Assembly (NCBI GenBank): GCA_963704535.1
Contig: OY969916.1
Location: forward strand, 2,418,001 to 2,482,000
Reading direction: 5' to 3'
Length of the DNA: 64,000 bases
DNA from: G963704535 sp963704535
GTDB taxonomy: Bacteria; Chloroflexota; Chloroflexia; Chloroflexales; Roseiflexaceae
This document shows positions 25,915 to 36,786 of this stretch, piece after piece. Every line of letters starts with the position of its first letter. Within the stretch, counting starts at the first letter, position 1. The notes beneath the pieces are model-generated. The model was not told the origin of the DNA. It was given only the letters and a program-made list of their open reading frames with translations, and ran no database searches. A program made the translations under genes and the position numbers.

Positions 25915-26682
25915 TTACGATTTGAGAGATCCGCGCAATAGCGCCGTCGGTACCGTAAACGAGTAGTCGTTCTCGCCGCCAAGCTTCAGCGCGGCCCGCA
26001 CCTCGTACGGGGCGCCGTCGATCAGGGCGCGGATCTGGGTAATCGCCAGGAACGGCGTGTTCATCCGGGCCACCCACGACTCGAACTCCAGCCGCAGATC
26101 CCAGGCTCCCAGCGGCTCGGTCGCAAACCCAGCCGCTTCGAGCAGCGCGCGCCACTGATCGACGCTGTGATCGCGCACGTGCGACGGGTCGCGTAGCAGC
26201 TCGATCGTGTTGAGAAACGTGTCCGACGCGGGAGCCTCCGGCGCGACCACGTCCACCAGCAGCACGGCGCCACCCGGCCGCAACACCCGCCGAAACTCGC
26301 GCAGCGCGGCCGACGGGTGCGGGTAGTGGTGCGCGCTGTAGCGCGAAGTCACCAGGTCGAATGAGGCGTCCGGGAAGGGCAGCCGCTCGGCATCGCCGCG
26401 CTGGAAGGTCACATTGGTCAGGCCACGCCTGGTCGCCAGGCGGCGGGCCTGGAGCAGCATGGCCTCGGTCAGATCGAGGCCGACGACCTCGGCGACTAGC
26501 GGGGCGAACGCCAGGGCAGTGTGGCCGGTACCACAGCCGGCGTCGAGCACGCGCATACCCGTGCTGAGTGCGCCCGCCGCCAGCATCGCCTCAAGATCCG
26601 GGCCGGAAACGTGGACCGTGCTGGTCGCGTACTTGGCCGCGACCGGCCCAAACTGGCGCTGTACCGCCCCTTTGACATCCAT
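25915..26682 (-). CDS. Class I SAM-dependent methyltransferase (UbiE/Methyltransf_11 type)
   Basis: 255 residues from the ATG at 26682 (GGTGGAG 6 nt upstream; an earlier ATG at 26721 has none). SAM-binding motif I VLDAGCGTGHTAL, motif II LPFPDASFDLV, and LRPGGAVLLVDV. Substrate unknown. It overlaps no gene but is only 5 nt from pheA, so it is co-transcribed with the amino acid genes. Confidence 0.82.
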   Translation of the reverse strand: MDVKGAVQRQFGPVAAKYATSTVHVSGPDLEAMLAAGALSTGMRVLDAGCGTGHTALAFAPLVAEVVGLDLTEAMLLQARRLATRRGLTNVTFQRGDAERLPFPDASFDLVTSRYSAHHYPHPSAALREFRRVLRPGGAVLLVDVVAPEAPASDTFLNTIELLRDPSHVRDHSVDQWRALLEAAGFATEPLGAWDLRLEFESWVARMNTPFLAITQIRALIDGAPYEVRAALKLGGENDYSFTVPTALLRGSLKS

Positions 26683-26726
26683 GCTTTGCTCCACCGATCT
26701 GCTCAAAATTCGCTGATGCATGTTTC

Positions 26727-26832
26727 AGAGACTGTTTGAAAAGTCTATCCACCGCTGGAGTTCCGTGGTGGATAGGGGTTCTTGAGAGGGAACCCCCCTC
26801 AAACTCACCCTTTTCAAACAGTTTCTCAGGTG
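26727..26832. repeat. Palindromic interspersed element, family A
   Basis: CAGAGACTGTTTGAAAAG and CTTTTCAAACAGTTTCTC are inverted ends about 105 bp apart, with an inner TCTATCCACC/GGTGGATAG hairpin. It lies between leuA and the methyltransferase. The rest of the gap (26833-27043) holds only GTGAAAC-type repeat words near 27030 and no gene that I can support. Confidence 0.8.
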
Positions 26833-27043
26833 AACAGGTTTCAGGGTTACGAGGAGTCAGCACGCCCACGCCTGCCCTAAGCAGTCGAAGGGTGCGGCCG
26901 GTTGCACCAGACCCGCACCTGGAGGTGCTATCTCCTCAAGAACTGTAAAGCTCGTTTGAAACCTGCCCTGAAACGTGACATATCATACCATGCATGACGA
27001 TGAGCGGATAGGGAGAGCTTCATTACAGATCACATTTCACGCA

Positions 27044-28726
27044 TCACGTTTCACGCCCGCGCCGACCGAGGTCGCTATTCCCGAACACATCGACGGCGTA
27101 CAACGGCGCGTTCCTATCGTAGCCCGCCGCGTAGGCGGCCGCCTCGGCCTTGATGCGCTCCTGGCGCGCGGCCAGCATCTTGTTTAGCGCGCCCATATAC
27201 GCCTCCGCCGCCGCCACGATCGTGTCGGTGTTCACGCCGTAGCCGCTGAAGATGTAGGGGCCGCGCTTGCGCGGATCGCCATTCACCACCTCCGGCACCC
27301 CTTGCTCCCTGATCCGCACCGTGACCTCGGCGACCGCGTCGAGCCCCTCGGTGATCGCGTTGATCGCGAACTCGATCAGCTCGTTCGGCCGCTGCACAAT
27401 GCGGTTAATCGCCTTGTAGATCGCGTCGACCGGGCCGGTGCCGTGGGCACTGTCGGTGATCTCCTGGCCCTCGTGGTTGCGTAGCCGGACCGTCGCCACC
27501 GGCATCACGCCCGTGCCGCAGGTGACCTGGACATGCTCCAGCTTGAAGATCTCCGGCGTATGCTGGGCCTCGCTGGTGACGAGTGCCTCGATGTCGCGGT
27601 CATCGACGTGCTTCTTCTTATCGCACAGCTCCTTGAAGCGCTCGAAGAGATGCTGGAACTCCTGCTCGTCATCAAGCTCGTAGCCCATCGACACCAGCTT
27701 GGCGCGGAAGGCGTGCCGGCCACTGTGCTTGCCCAGCACCAGCATGCTGCCGTCGAGGCCGACGGTCTCGGCGTTCATGATCTCGTAGGTCAGGCGATTT
27801 TTGAGGATGCCGTCCTGGTGGATGCCGGACTCGTGGGCGAAGGCGTTAGCGCCCACGATCGCCTTGTTCGGCGGCACCGGCACCCCGATGATCGTGCTGA
27901 GCAGGCGGCTGCTGCGGGCCAGCTCGCGCGTGTCGATGCGCGTACCGACGCCGAAGAACTGCTGGCGCGTATGCAGCGCCATCACGACCTCTTCCAGCGA
28001 GGCGTTGCCGGCCCGCTCGCCGATGCCGTTGATCGTACACTCGATCTGCCGGGCGCCGGCCCGCACCCCGGCCAGGCTATTGGCAACCGCCATGCCCAGG
28101 TCGTCGTGGCAGTGGGTCGAGAGCACGATCGTGTCGGCGCCGGGCACGTTGCTGCGAATCCCATCGATCAGCCCGGCGTACTCCTCCGGCGTCGCGTAGC
28201 CGACGGTATCGGGGATGTTCAGCGTGGTCGCGCCCTCCTCGACGGCGATCGCCAGCATCTGGTACAGAAAGGCCGGCTCGGCGCGGCTGGCGTCCATGGG
28301 CGAGAACTCGACATCCTCGCACAGCGAGCGGGCATAGCGCACCATCTCGCGCGCTTTGACCAGCACCTCCTCGCGGGTCGAGCGGAGCTGATATTCGATC
28401 TGGATATCGGAGGCGTTCAGGAAGGTGTGGATGCGCTTCTTCGCGGCAGGCTGGATGGCGCTCCAGGCGCGGTCGATATCTTCCTTAACGGCCCGCGCCA
28501 GCGCCGCGATCGTCGGGCCGTCGGGGGTGCCGACCTCGCGGGCGATCTCGTGGACGGCGGCCCAGTCACCTGGCGAGGCGGCAGGGAAGCCGGCCTCGAT
28601 GATATCGACCCCCAGCCGGGCCAACTGGCGGGCGACCTCGAGCTTCTCCTCGAACGTCATCGTGCAGCCGGGTGATTGCTCACCGTCGCGCAGGGTCGTG
28701 TCGAAGATACGTACGTGATCCTCCAT
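27044..28726 (-). CDS. leuA: 2-isopropylmalate synthase
   Basis: 560 residues from the ATG at 28726 (AAGGAGATAATTCC upstream). First committed step of leucine synthesis, acetyl-CoA plus 2-oxoisovalerate. DRE-TIM motifs RDGEQSPGCTM, GFPAASPGD, STHCHDDLG and GNASLEE; LeuA dimer regulatory domain after about residue 370, the site of leucine feedback in the family. The last codons and the TGA lie in a GTGAAAC repeat. Confidence 0.94.
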   Translation of the reverse strand: MEDHVRIFDTTLRDGEQSPGCTMTFEEKLEVARQLARLGVDIIEAGFPAASPGDWAAVHEIAREVGTPDGPTIAALARAVKEDIDRAWSAIQPAAKKRIHTFLNASDIQIEYQLRSTREEVLVKAREMVRYARSLCEDVEFSPMDASRAEPAFLYQMLAIAVEEGATTLNIPDTVGYATPEEYAGLIDGIRSNVPGADTIVLSTHCHDDLGMAVANSLAGVRAGARQIECTINGIGERAGNASLEEVVMALHTRQQFFGVGTRIDTRELARSSRLLSTIIGVPVPPNKAIVGANAFAHESGIHQDGILKNRLTYEIMNAETVGLDGSMLVLGKHSGRHAFRAKLVSMGYELDDEQEFQHLFERFKELCDKKKHVDDRDIEALVTSEAQHTPEIFKLEHVQVTCGTGVMPVATVRLRNHEGQEITDSAHGTGPVDAIYKAINRIVQRPNELIEFAINAITEGLDAVAEVTVRIREQGVPEVVNGDPRKRGPYIFSGYGVNTDTIVAAAEAYMGALNKMLAARQERIKAEAAAYAAGYDRNAPLYAVDVFGNSDLGRRGRET

Positions 28727-28802
28727 GGAATTATCTCCTTGAGAGAACAAAGAACAAAGAACAGAGAACAAAGACAAGACGACAGGACTCCGCCTGATAT
28801 GC

Positions 28803-29285
28803 TCACACATAATCCTCTGGCAGAAATGGGAATGGTGGCTCATCCATAGAGTTTGAGACGTTATAGCCCTCACGCTCTTCGCGCAGGTTTGGTGGTCGAT
28901 CCTGGATGAGCTTATCAAGCATGAGGATCTTACTTGTGAGCATTGCCGTGATTTCGGTGCATTCTTGTAGGAGCGGCGCCTCTTCCACAGTAGTGATATG
29001 TCCCTCACGACGTAGCTGATCGAGCCAGCTATCAGTCTCGGCAAGTGATCCGCGGGCAATCGACAAGTGATTGCGGTGTGGACCAGGTATATAGCGTCCA
29101 TGACCCTCGGCGATATTCGCGCCAACTGATGTAGCAGAGCTAATAATCTGGCGAACCAGAATAGCATTTGCCCAGTTCTGCGGGATTCGGCGCGTCAGCT
29201 GAATGATCTGGTGCGCTAATTCCTGCGCTCGTTGCCACATGATTAGGTTTCGGTGAGTATACCGATCTCCCATACCGCCATCCAT
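28803..29285 (-). CDS. Four-helix-bundle protein (23S rRNA intervening-sequence-protein family)
   Basis: About 160 residues; ATG 29285 (GAAGG close upstream) or 29273. The family pattern is clear: L-x-MWQRAQELAHQI, ISSATSVGANIAEGHGR and LSIARGSLAETDSWL. These small helical proteins were first found encoded in 23S rRNA intervening sequences and are scattered through many genomes. Function is unknown. Flanked by AGAACAA-type repeats and placed between ilvC and leuA, it may be a passenger gene. Confidence 0.8.
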   Translation of the reverse strand: MDGGMGDRYTHRNLIMWQRAQELAHQIIQLTRRIPQNWANAILVRQIISSATSVGANIAEGHGRYIPGPHRNHLSIARGSLAETDSWLDQLRREGHITTVEEAPLLQECTEITAMLTSKILMLDKLIQDRPPNLREEREGYNVSNSMDEPPFPFLPEDYV

Positions 29286-29404
29286 TGCCTTCACTTCTGT
29301 GTTCTAGCCCTGCGTTCTCGTCCTGCGTTCTCGTCCTGTGTTCTTGGTTCTTTGTTCTTGGTTCTTTGTTCTTTGTTCTTGCTAGGCCCCGCCCTGCCCC
29401 GGCG

Positions 29405-30406
<1,002 letters not shown>

Positions 30407-30460
30407 GATCTCCCTCATTATTTAGAACAAAGAACAAAGAACCGAGAACAAATCATTATC

Positions 30461-30540
30461 TATAGCATTCCTATCAGGGTTGTAAAGTGGGGAGGGGTTT
30501 TTGTGGGGCCTTCCCCCACACCCCCTTTTACAACTTATTT
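30461..30540. repeat. Palindromic element, family B (right end missing)
   Basis: The left end TATAGCATTCCTAT matches the 10954 copy, and the C/G-rich core and ACAACTTA part follow, but the right terminal repeat is replaced by an AGAACAA-type repeat array at 30540-30570. It fills the ilvN-ilvC gap. Confidence 0.7.
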
Positions 30541-30570
30541 TTGTTCTTTATTCTTTGTTCTTTGTTCTTG

Positions 30571-31116
30571 TTAGTTCAGCGCCGCGACCTTGGTATGCCC
30601 GTTACCGTTCTCGACGGTATCGGCGGGGAGCTGGTGGGCGTGGGCGCCGCGCACCATCGCGATCCGGCCGGTGCGCATCATCTCCTTGAGGCCGAACGGC
30701 CGCAGCACCTCGACGAAGTTCTCGACCTTGGCCGGCGTGCCGGTCATCTCGATGATCATCGTGTTGACGCCCACGTCCACGATCTTGGCGTCGAAGACCT
30801 TCGCCAGCGCGACGATCTCGGCCCGGCTAGCCGGCGGCGCGTGGATCTTCATCAGCGCCATCTCGCGCTCGACGGTCGGGTCGTCGGTCACATCGCTGAC
30901 TTTCAGCACCTCGATCAGCCGGTAGAGCTGCTTGATCACCTGCTCGACATCCTCGGCCTCGACCACCAGCGTCATGCGGCTGACGCCGGGCGTCTCGCTG
31001 TGGCCGACGGCCAGGCTCTCGATGTTGAAGCCGCGGCGGCGGAACAGGCTCACGACGCGGTTCAGCACACCGGGCTGGTCCTGCATCAGCGCCACGAGGG
31101 TGTGTTTCTTGCTCAA
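30571..31116 (-). CDS. ilvN: Acetolactate synthase small (regulatory) subunit
   Basis: 181 residues. ACT-domain regulatory subunit that binds valine and activates IlvB: LVALMQDQPGVLNRVVSLFRRRGFNIESL is the classic start. The start is read as TTG at 31116, because GAGGAG lies 7 nt upstream and no ATG matches the family N-terminus. The frame is undamaged although the genes on both sides carry many indels. Confidence 0.92.
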   Translation of the reverse strand: MSKKHTLVALMQDQPGVLNRVVSLFRRRGFNIESLAVGHSETPGVSRMTLVVEAEDVEQVIKQLYRLIEVLKVSDVTDDPTVEREMALMKIHAPPASRAEIVALAKVFDAKIVDVGVNTMIIEMTGTPAKVENFVEVLRPFGLKEMMRTGRIAMVRGAHAHQLPADTVENGNGHTKVAALN

Positions 31117-31216
31117 AGTGTACTCCTCATTACTCAGAACAAAGAACAAAGAACAGAGAACAAACCGCTTTACTTTTGGGCCTGGTTCTTTATTCTTTAT
31201 TCTTTGTTCTTTGTTC

Positions 31217-32958
31217 TTACGCCGTCGGCGCCTCGGTGATCATATCGCCGATGCTCTTGCCCTGCGGCACCATCGGGAAGACGTTGACCTCGCGCTCGAC
31301 CCGGAAGTCGATCAGCACCGGGCCATCGGTCGCGTAGGCCTCCTCGAGCGCCGCATCGACATCCTCGACGCGCTCGACGGTGATGCCCTTCCAGCAGTAC
31401 GCCTCGGCCAGCTTGGCGAAGTCCGGGCCACTGAGCGGCGTGCCGCTGTAGCGCTTGTTCTCGAACAGCTCCTGCCACTGGCGCACCATGCCCAGGTAGC
31501 CGTTGTTGATCACGGCGATCTTGACGTTCTTGATGCCCTCCTGCACGATCGTCGCCATCTCCTGGTTGGTCATCTGGAAGCCGCCATCGCCGCAGATCGC
31601 CCAGACGGTATCGTTCGGGTAGGCGATCGCCACGCCCATCGCCGCCGGCACCGCGAAGCCCATGGTGCCCGCGCCGCCGCTGGTGATATGCGTGCGCGGC
31701 TCGGTCCAGTCGAGCAACTGCGCGGCCCACATCTGGTGCTGGCCGACGTCGGTGACGACCCGGTAGTCGCCGCGCTCATTGAAGATGCGGGTCATAGAGG
31801 CGTAGACATCATGCGGCATCAATTGCGTGGTGGCGGGCCGCTTCAGGTACTGCTGCTTGTGCTGGTGCTTGGCCTGCATCTCGCGGATATGCTCCATCCA
31901 GTCGCTGGCGTTGCCGTGCAGGTCCCCCAGCGCTTCCTGGCTCGGCAGCTCCTCCAGCAGCGCCATGCAGCACATTGCGGGCGTCGCCGACGATCGGCAC
32001 CGTCGACCTTGACATTCTTGCCGATCTCGGATGGGTCGATATCGACGTGGATGACTTTGGCGTTGCGGCGCGAAGGTCGAGGCCTTGCCGGTCACGCGGT
32101 CGTCGAAGCGCCCGCCGATATTGAACAGCACATCGCACTCCTGGATGGCGCGGTTGACGTGCACCCAGCCGTGCATGCCCGGCATGCCGAGGCTCAGCGG
32201 GTGGTCCTCGGGGAACGAGCCGATGCCGTGCAGCGTGGTGATCACCGGGATGCCGGTGCGCTCGGCCAGCTGCGCGCAGCTCGTCGATCGCGCCCGACAT
32301 GATCACGCCGTTGCCGGCGATGATCAGCGGCTTCTTGGCCGTCGGCGAGCAGCTGGATCGCCTCGCGGATCTGCTTGCGGTTGCCGCTGGTAGTTCGGCT
32401 TGTAGCCGGGCAGGTTCAGCTCGACGTCCCAGTTCGGCACCACTGCGGCCTGCTGCGCATCCTTGGTGATGTCGATCAGCACCGGGCCGGGCCGGCCGGT
32501 CGTGGCGATGTGGAACGCCTCCTTGAAGACATACGGCAGATCGTCGGCGTCGCTTCACCAGGTAGTTGTGCTTGGTGATCGGCATGGTGATGCCGGTGAT
32601 GTCGGTCTCCTGGAAGGCATCTTTGCCGAGCACCAGCGCTGGAAACCTGGCCGGTGATCGCCACGCAGCGGCGTGCTGTCCATCATCGCGTCGGCGATCG
32701 GCGTGACCAGGTTGGTCGCGCCGGGGCCGCTGGTGCCGATGCAGACGCCCACCCGCCAGTAGCGCGGGCGTAGCCCTCGGCGGCGTGGCCGGCGCCCTGC
32801 TCGTGGCGGCACAGCACGTGGCGCAGCTTGTCGCGGTACTCCCACATCGCGTAGTAGAAGGGCATGATCGCGCCGCCGGGGATGCCGAACATCACCTCCA
32901 CGCCCTCGCGGATCAGCGCCTCGCACATGATCTGGGCGCCGGTTCGTTGTTCTGACAT
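31217..32958 (-). CDS. ilvB: Acetolactate synthase large subunit, with many frame disruptions
   Basis: ThDP enzyme making acetolactate and acetohydroxybutyrate. ATG at 32958 after AGGAG. Ten frame changes reconcile the whole protein: one missing base near 32755 and extra bases near 32665, 32637, 32552, 32386, 32340, 32270, 32065, 32001 and 31967. The joined protein has GIPGGAIMPFYYA, GTSGPGATNLVTPIADA, LVAITGQV, HNYLVKDADDLP, PLIIAGNG and the ThDP-binding GDGGFQMT and NNGYLGMV. The last 750 bp are clean. The stop lies at the edge of an AGAACAA repeat. Confidence 0.87.
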
Positions 32959-32967
32959 TCAACTACT

Positions 32968-33048
32968 CCTGTTGCGTGTTGCGTGTTGCGTGTTGCGTGT
33001 TGCGTGTTGCGTGCGGCTTACGTAAGACGTAACACGCAACACGTAACA
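32968..33048. repeat. GTGTTGC/CGTAACA heptamer array
   Basis: About five to six tandem copies of TTGCGTG on the plus strand, followed by their complement (CACGCAA, CACGTAA) after a short spacer, make a large hairpin between ilvD and ilvB. Confidence 0.75.
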
Positions 33049-34743
33049 TCATTCCAGGATCGCGCCATTGCTCGCGTTCGTCACCAGCTTGGTGTAGCGT
33101 GCCAGCCAGCCGCGCTGGTACTTCGGCGCCGGTGCCGTCCATGACTCTGCGTCGTTCCGCCAGCTCCTCGGCCGAAAGCTCGACGTCGAGCCTGCGGGCC
33201 GTCAGGTCGATGTTGATGATATCGCCGTCGCGGATCAGCCCGATCGGGCCGCCCTCGGCCGCCTCGGGCGAGACGTGGCCGATGCACAGGCCACGCGTGC
33301 CGCCGCTGAAGCGCCCGTCGGTGATCAGCGCGGTGCTGCCGCTCAGCTCGGGGATGCCCTTGACCATGCTGGTCAGCGACAGCATCTCGCGCATGCCCGG
33401 GCCGCCGCGCGGCCCCTCATTGCGCACCACGATCACGTCGCCGGGGTTGATCCGCCGGTTGACCACCGCGTTGGTGGCCGTCTCCTCGCTGTCGAAGACG
33501 CGCGCCGGGCCACGGAAGGTCATCTCGTGCTGGTCGACCGCGCCGACCTTGATGATCGCGCCCTCGGGGGCCAGGTTGCCGAACAGCACGCTCAACGCGC
33601 CGCGCCGCGAGTGCGGGTTGTCGATCGGGCGGATGCACTCGGGGTTGCGGTTCTCGGCGTGTTGCGAGGTCCTCGCCCAGCGTGTGCCCGGTCACGGTCA
33701 TCGCGTCCAGCTTGAGCACGCCGGGCTTCGTCGGGCCAGCTCGGCCAGGATCGCCGGCACGCCGCCGGCGGCGTGGACATCCTGGATGTGCCACTGGCGC
33801 GGGCCATCCCAGGCCGGCGAGACCTTGGCCAGGTGCGGCGCGCGGTCGGAGACCTCGTTGAAGCGCGCCGACCGGGTAGTCCAGCCCGGCCTCGCGGGCC
33901 AGCGCCAGCACATGCAGCACGGTGTTGGTCGAGCCGCCCATCGCCACGTCGAGCGCCATGGCATTGTCGATCGCATCGGCGGTCACAATGTCGAGGAAGC
34001 GGATCTTGCGCTGGAGCAGGAGCCAGGATGCGTGCGGCAGCTTTGCGGGCCAGTTCGTGGCGTTCGGGGGAGACTGCGGGGATGGTTCCGTTGCCGGGGA
34101 GGGCGATACCGAGGGCTTCACAGAGGCAGTTCATCGAGTTCGCCGTGAACATTCCGCTACAGCTGCCGCAGGTGGGACAACTGATCCGTTCCAGTTTCAG
34201 CAACTGCGTCGTCGCTCGATCTGGCCAGCGGCGCGCTTGCCGACGGCCTCGAAGACCGCGATCAGGTCGCTTTTGGTGCCTTGCTCGTCGACGCCGGCCA
34301 GCATCGGCCCGCCGGAGATAAAGATCGTCGGGATATTGACGCGCGCGGCGCCCATCAGCATCCCCGGCGTGATCTTGTCGCAGTTCGGGATGCAGATCAT
34401 CGCGTCGAAGCAGTGCGCGGCGGCCATCGTCTCGACTGAGTCGGCGATCAGCTCGCGCGAGGGCAGCGAGTAGCGCATCCCCTCGTGGCCCATCACGATC
34501 CCGTCGTCCACGCCGATCGTGTTGAACTCGAAGGGGATGCCGCCGGCCGCGCGCACGGCCTCCTTGACGACCCGGCCAAACTCCTGCGAGATGGACGTGC
34601 CCAGGAATGATATCCACGTAGGAGTTGCAGATCGCGATAAACGGCTTGTCGAAGTCGGCCTCATCGCGGATCTGGCCGGTGGCGCGCAGCAGGCTGCGGT
34701 GCGGCGCGCGCTCGATCCCGCGCTTGATGGTGTCTGAACGCAT
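33049..34743 (-). CDS. ilvD: Dihydroxyacid dehydratase, with many frame disruptions
   Basis: Third enzyme of the Ile/Val pathway. ATG at 34743, first structural gene after the attenuator. Eight frame changes are needed: extra bases near 34587, 34214, 34207, 34020, 33869, 33659 and 33142, and one missing near 33731. The joined sequence holds NSYVDIIPGHVHL, CIPNCDKITPGMLMGA, CPTCGSCSGMFTANSMNCL, AMGGSTNTVLH, GHTLGEDL and APKYQRGWLARY, and ends at the TGA at 33049. All key cysteines are kept, which argues for a working gene with consensus errors. Confidence 0.88.
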
Positions 34744-34969
34744 AGCAAAGCTCTCCCCTGTAGCCGCGCGGCGGCGACTCAGGCATCAGGAGACGACCCG
34801 GTCTCTGGCCCTGCCCATCGGCAGGCTAGTTCTTTGGTTGTCTCGGGGTGTTCGAGCGGCGGTGCTCGGGGCCGATCATAAAGGCCAGGGTCGCCACCGG
34901 CGTCGGCGGCGATGGAGCAGGTCAGCGAGGTGCGGTGTCACCTCGCCGCGTCTACCTCTTGATAAACCG

Positions 34970-34999
34970 AAGGCCCCTCCCTAGTTTGGGAGGGGCCTT
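34970..34999 (-). terminator. Attenuator terminator of the ilv operon
   Basis: A perfect 12-bp stem (AAGGCCCCTCCC with GGGAGGGGCCTT) and a 6-nt loop, followed on the minus strand by CGGTTTATC. It lies 44 bp after the leader peptide stop and 226 bp before ilvD. The U-run is short. One arm can pair instead with the upstream GTTTGGGAGG, so it can be disrupted. Confidence 0.8.
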
Positions 35000-35040
35000 G
35001 CGCTCGCCTTACGTTACGCTGCCGGTGCTTCCTCCCAAAC
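34984..35040 (-). promoter_or_regulatory. Competing antiterminator pairing of the ilv leader
   Basis: On the minus strand GTTTGGGAGG (35040-35031), right after the leader peptide stop, is perfectly complementary over 10 nt to CCTCCCAAAC (34993-34984), which contains the loop and one arm of the terminator. The two structures are mutually exclusive, as in classical amino acid attenuators: a ribosome stalled in the leader frees the upstream segment, and a ribosome at the stop codon covers it. Confidence 0.75.
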
Positions 35041-35042
35041 CT

Positions 35043-35114
35043 TCATAAGCCCGTAATAATAATTAGGGCCACAAGGAGGAGGCTAAGGATGAGGGTTGTG
35101 TTTGAGCGTAACAT
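35043..35114 (-). CDS. ilv leader peptide (23 residues, Leu/Ile/Val-rich)
   Basis: ATG at 35114, TGA at 35043. Of 23 residues, 13 are branched-chain: L2, L8, I9, L10, L12-L14, V15, L17, I18-I20 and L23. The clusters LILSLLLVAL and III are the control codons expected for an ilv operon leader. It starts about 30 nt after the predicted transcription start and has no clear Shine-Dalgarno. It precedes a terminator and ilvD on the same strand. Role inferred: ribosome stalling when charged Leu, Ile or Val tRNA is scarce. Confidence 0.85.
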   Translation of the reverse strand: MLRSNTTLILSLLLVALIIITGL

Positions 35115-35151
35115 AGCAGTTTGTGCAATCACGTACAAGTAACTTGGCCAG

Positions 35152-35181
35152 AGTATACCCGATCGATCAAGCGGCTGTCAA
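35152..35181 (-). promoter_or_regulatory. Promoter of the ilv leader and operon
   Basis: On the minus strand TTGACA (35181-35176), an 18-bp spacer and TATACT (35157-35152). Transcription would begin near 35145, about 30 nt before the leader ATG. Confidence 0.8.
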
Positions 35182-35260
35182 GAGGCAATTTGGTCATTTA
35201 TTAAAAATTGGTATCGGAGAATCCTAACTCATTCTCTAAACAATACGGCCAAATTCACTC

Positions 35261-35289
35261 TTGACAGCGCCGCGTTCAGCCGGTATAGT
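35261..35289 (+). promoter_or_regulatory. Promoter of the thr leader and operon
   Basis: TTGACA (35261-35266), a 17-bp spacer and TATAGT (35284-35289). Transcription would begin near 35296, about 22 nt before the leader ATG. It faces away from the ilv promoter, with 79 bp between the two -35 boxes. Confidence 0.82.
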
Positions 35290-35317
35290 ACGCAAAGATA
35301 CACGACGAGCGAGAATC

Positions 35318-35416
35318 ATGAACCACTGGTCTTTTGACACGACCACTATCACTACCACTACCTCGATGATGACGAGCATCGAGGTCATTGAAAGTGGGAG
35401 GGAACCTGGTCAGTGA
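35318..35416 (+). CDS. thr leader peptide (32 residues, Thr-rich)
   Basis: ATG at 35318, TGA at 35414. Residues 8-19 contain eight threonines (TTTITTTT, then a T after SMM) plus isoleucine and two methionines, like the enterobacterial thr leader in style though not in sequence. A GAGCGAG stretch is a weak ribosome site. It is followed by a hairpin with a T5 run and then by thrC. Role inferred: charged Thr-tRNA sensing by ribosome stalling. Confidence 0.85.
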   Translation: MNHWSFDTTTITTTTSMMTSIEVIESGREPGQ

Positions 35417-35435
35417 CGACCACCCAGCGAAGCAC

Positions 35436-35465
35436 GCCCCCTCCTGAAAAGGACGGGGGCTTTTT
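35436..35465 (+). terminator. Attenuator terminator of the thr operon
   Basis: GCCCCCTCC and GGA-C-GGGGGC pair (9 bp with one bulged C) around a TGAAAA loop, then TTTTT at 35461. It lies 20 bp after the leader stop and 83 bp before thrC. GGAGGG at 35396-35401, in the last leader codons, can pair with CCCTCC of the terminator arm, a possible antiterminator. A smaller TGGTC/GACCA hairpin spans the leader stop codon. Confidence 0.85.
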
Positions 35466-35548
35466 AATTGAAAATGAAGAATTGAAAATTGAGAAGGCCC
35501 AATTCTCAATTCTCAATTCTCAATTTTTCATTCTTTTGGAGGATTCGT

Positions 35549-36589
<1,041 letters not shown>

Positions 36590-36689
36590 TGATACGCCTG
36601 GCGGCGCTGTTCGAGTGAGGTGCTGTTCGAGTAAGATAGCGAGAGGGCAGAGGGGGAGACAATATAATCAGCGTACCGCAAATTTGTTC

Positions 36690-36745
36690 CGAGAAAGGGG
36701 GAGGTTTGGAGGGGGCCACCCCTCCAAAACCACCCCACCCAACCT
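36690..36745. repeat. Inverted-repeat element core (GGAGGGGG-CCCCTCC type)
   Basis: GGTTTGGAGGGGG and CCCCTCCAAAACC form a palindrome between thrC and lysC. It resembles the core at 45780-45830 and, more distantly, family A. It could act as a weak transcript hairpin within the operon. Confidence 0.6.
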
Positions 36746-36786
36746 GGAGCGAATTTGCGATTGCTTCCACTAAGGAAAGATACAAT

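Noticed and set aside
34920..34950. T-box-like motif (GAGGTGACACCGCACCTC on the minus strand) before ilvD
   Set aside because: It is a simple 6-bp hairpin located after, not before, the terminator, and no stem I or specifier loop was found. The BCAA-rich leader peptide explains regulation better.
35073..35142. Plus-strand 17-codon ORF at 35089 with a perfect AAGGAGG ribosome site
   Set aside because: It is antisense to the ilv leader; the AAGGAGGAGG is simply the complement of the leader's CTC-CTC-CTT leucine codons, and no plus-strand promoter precedes it.
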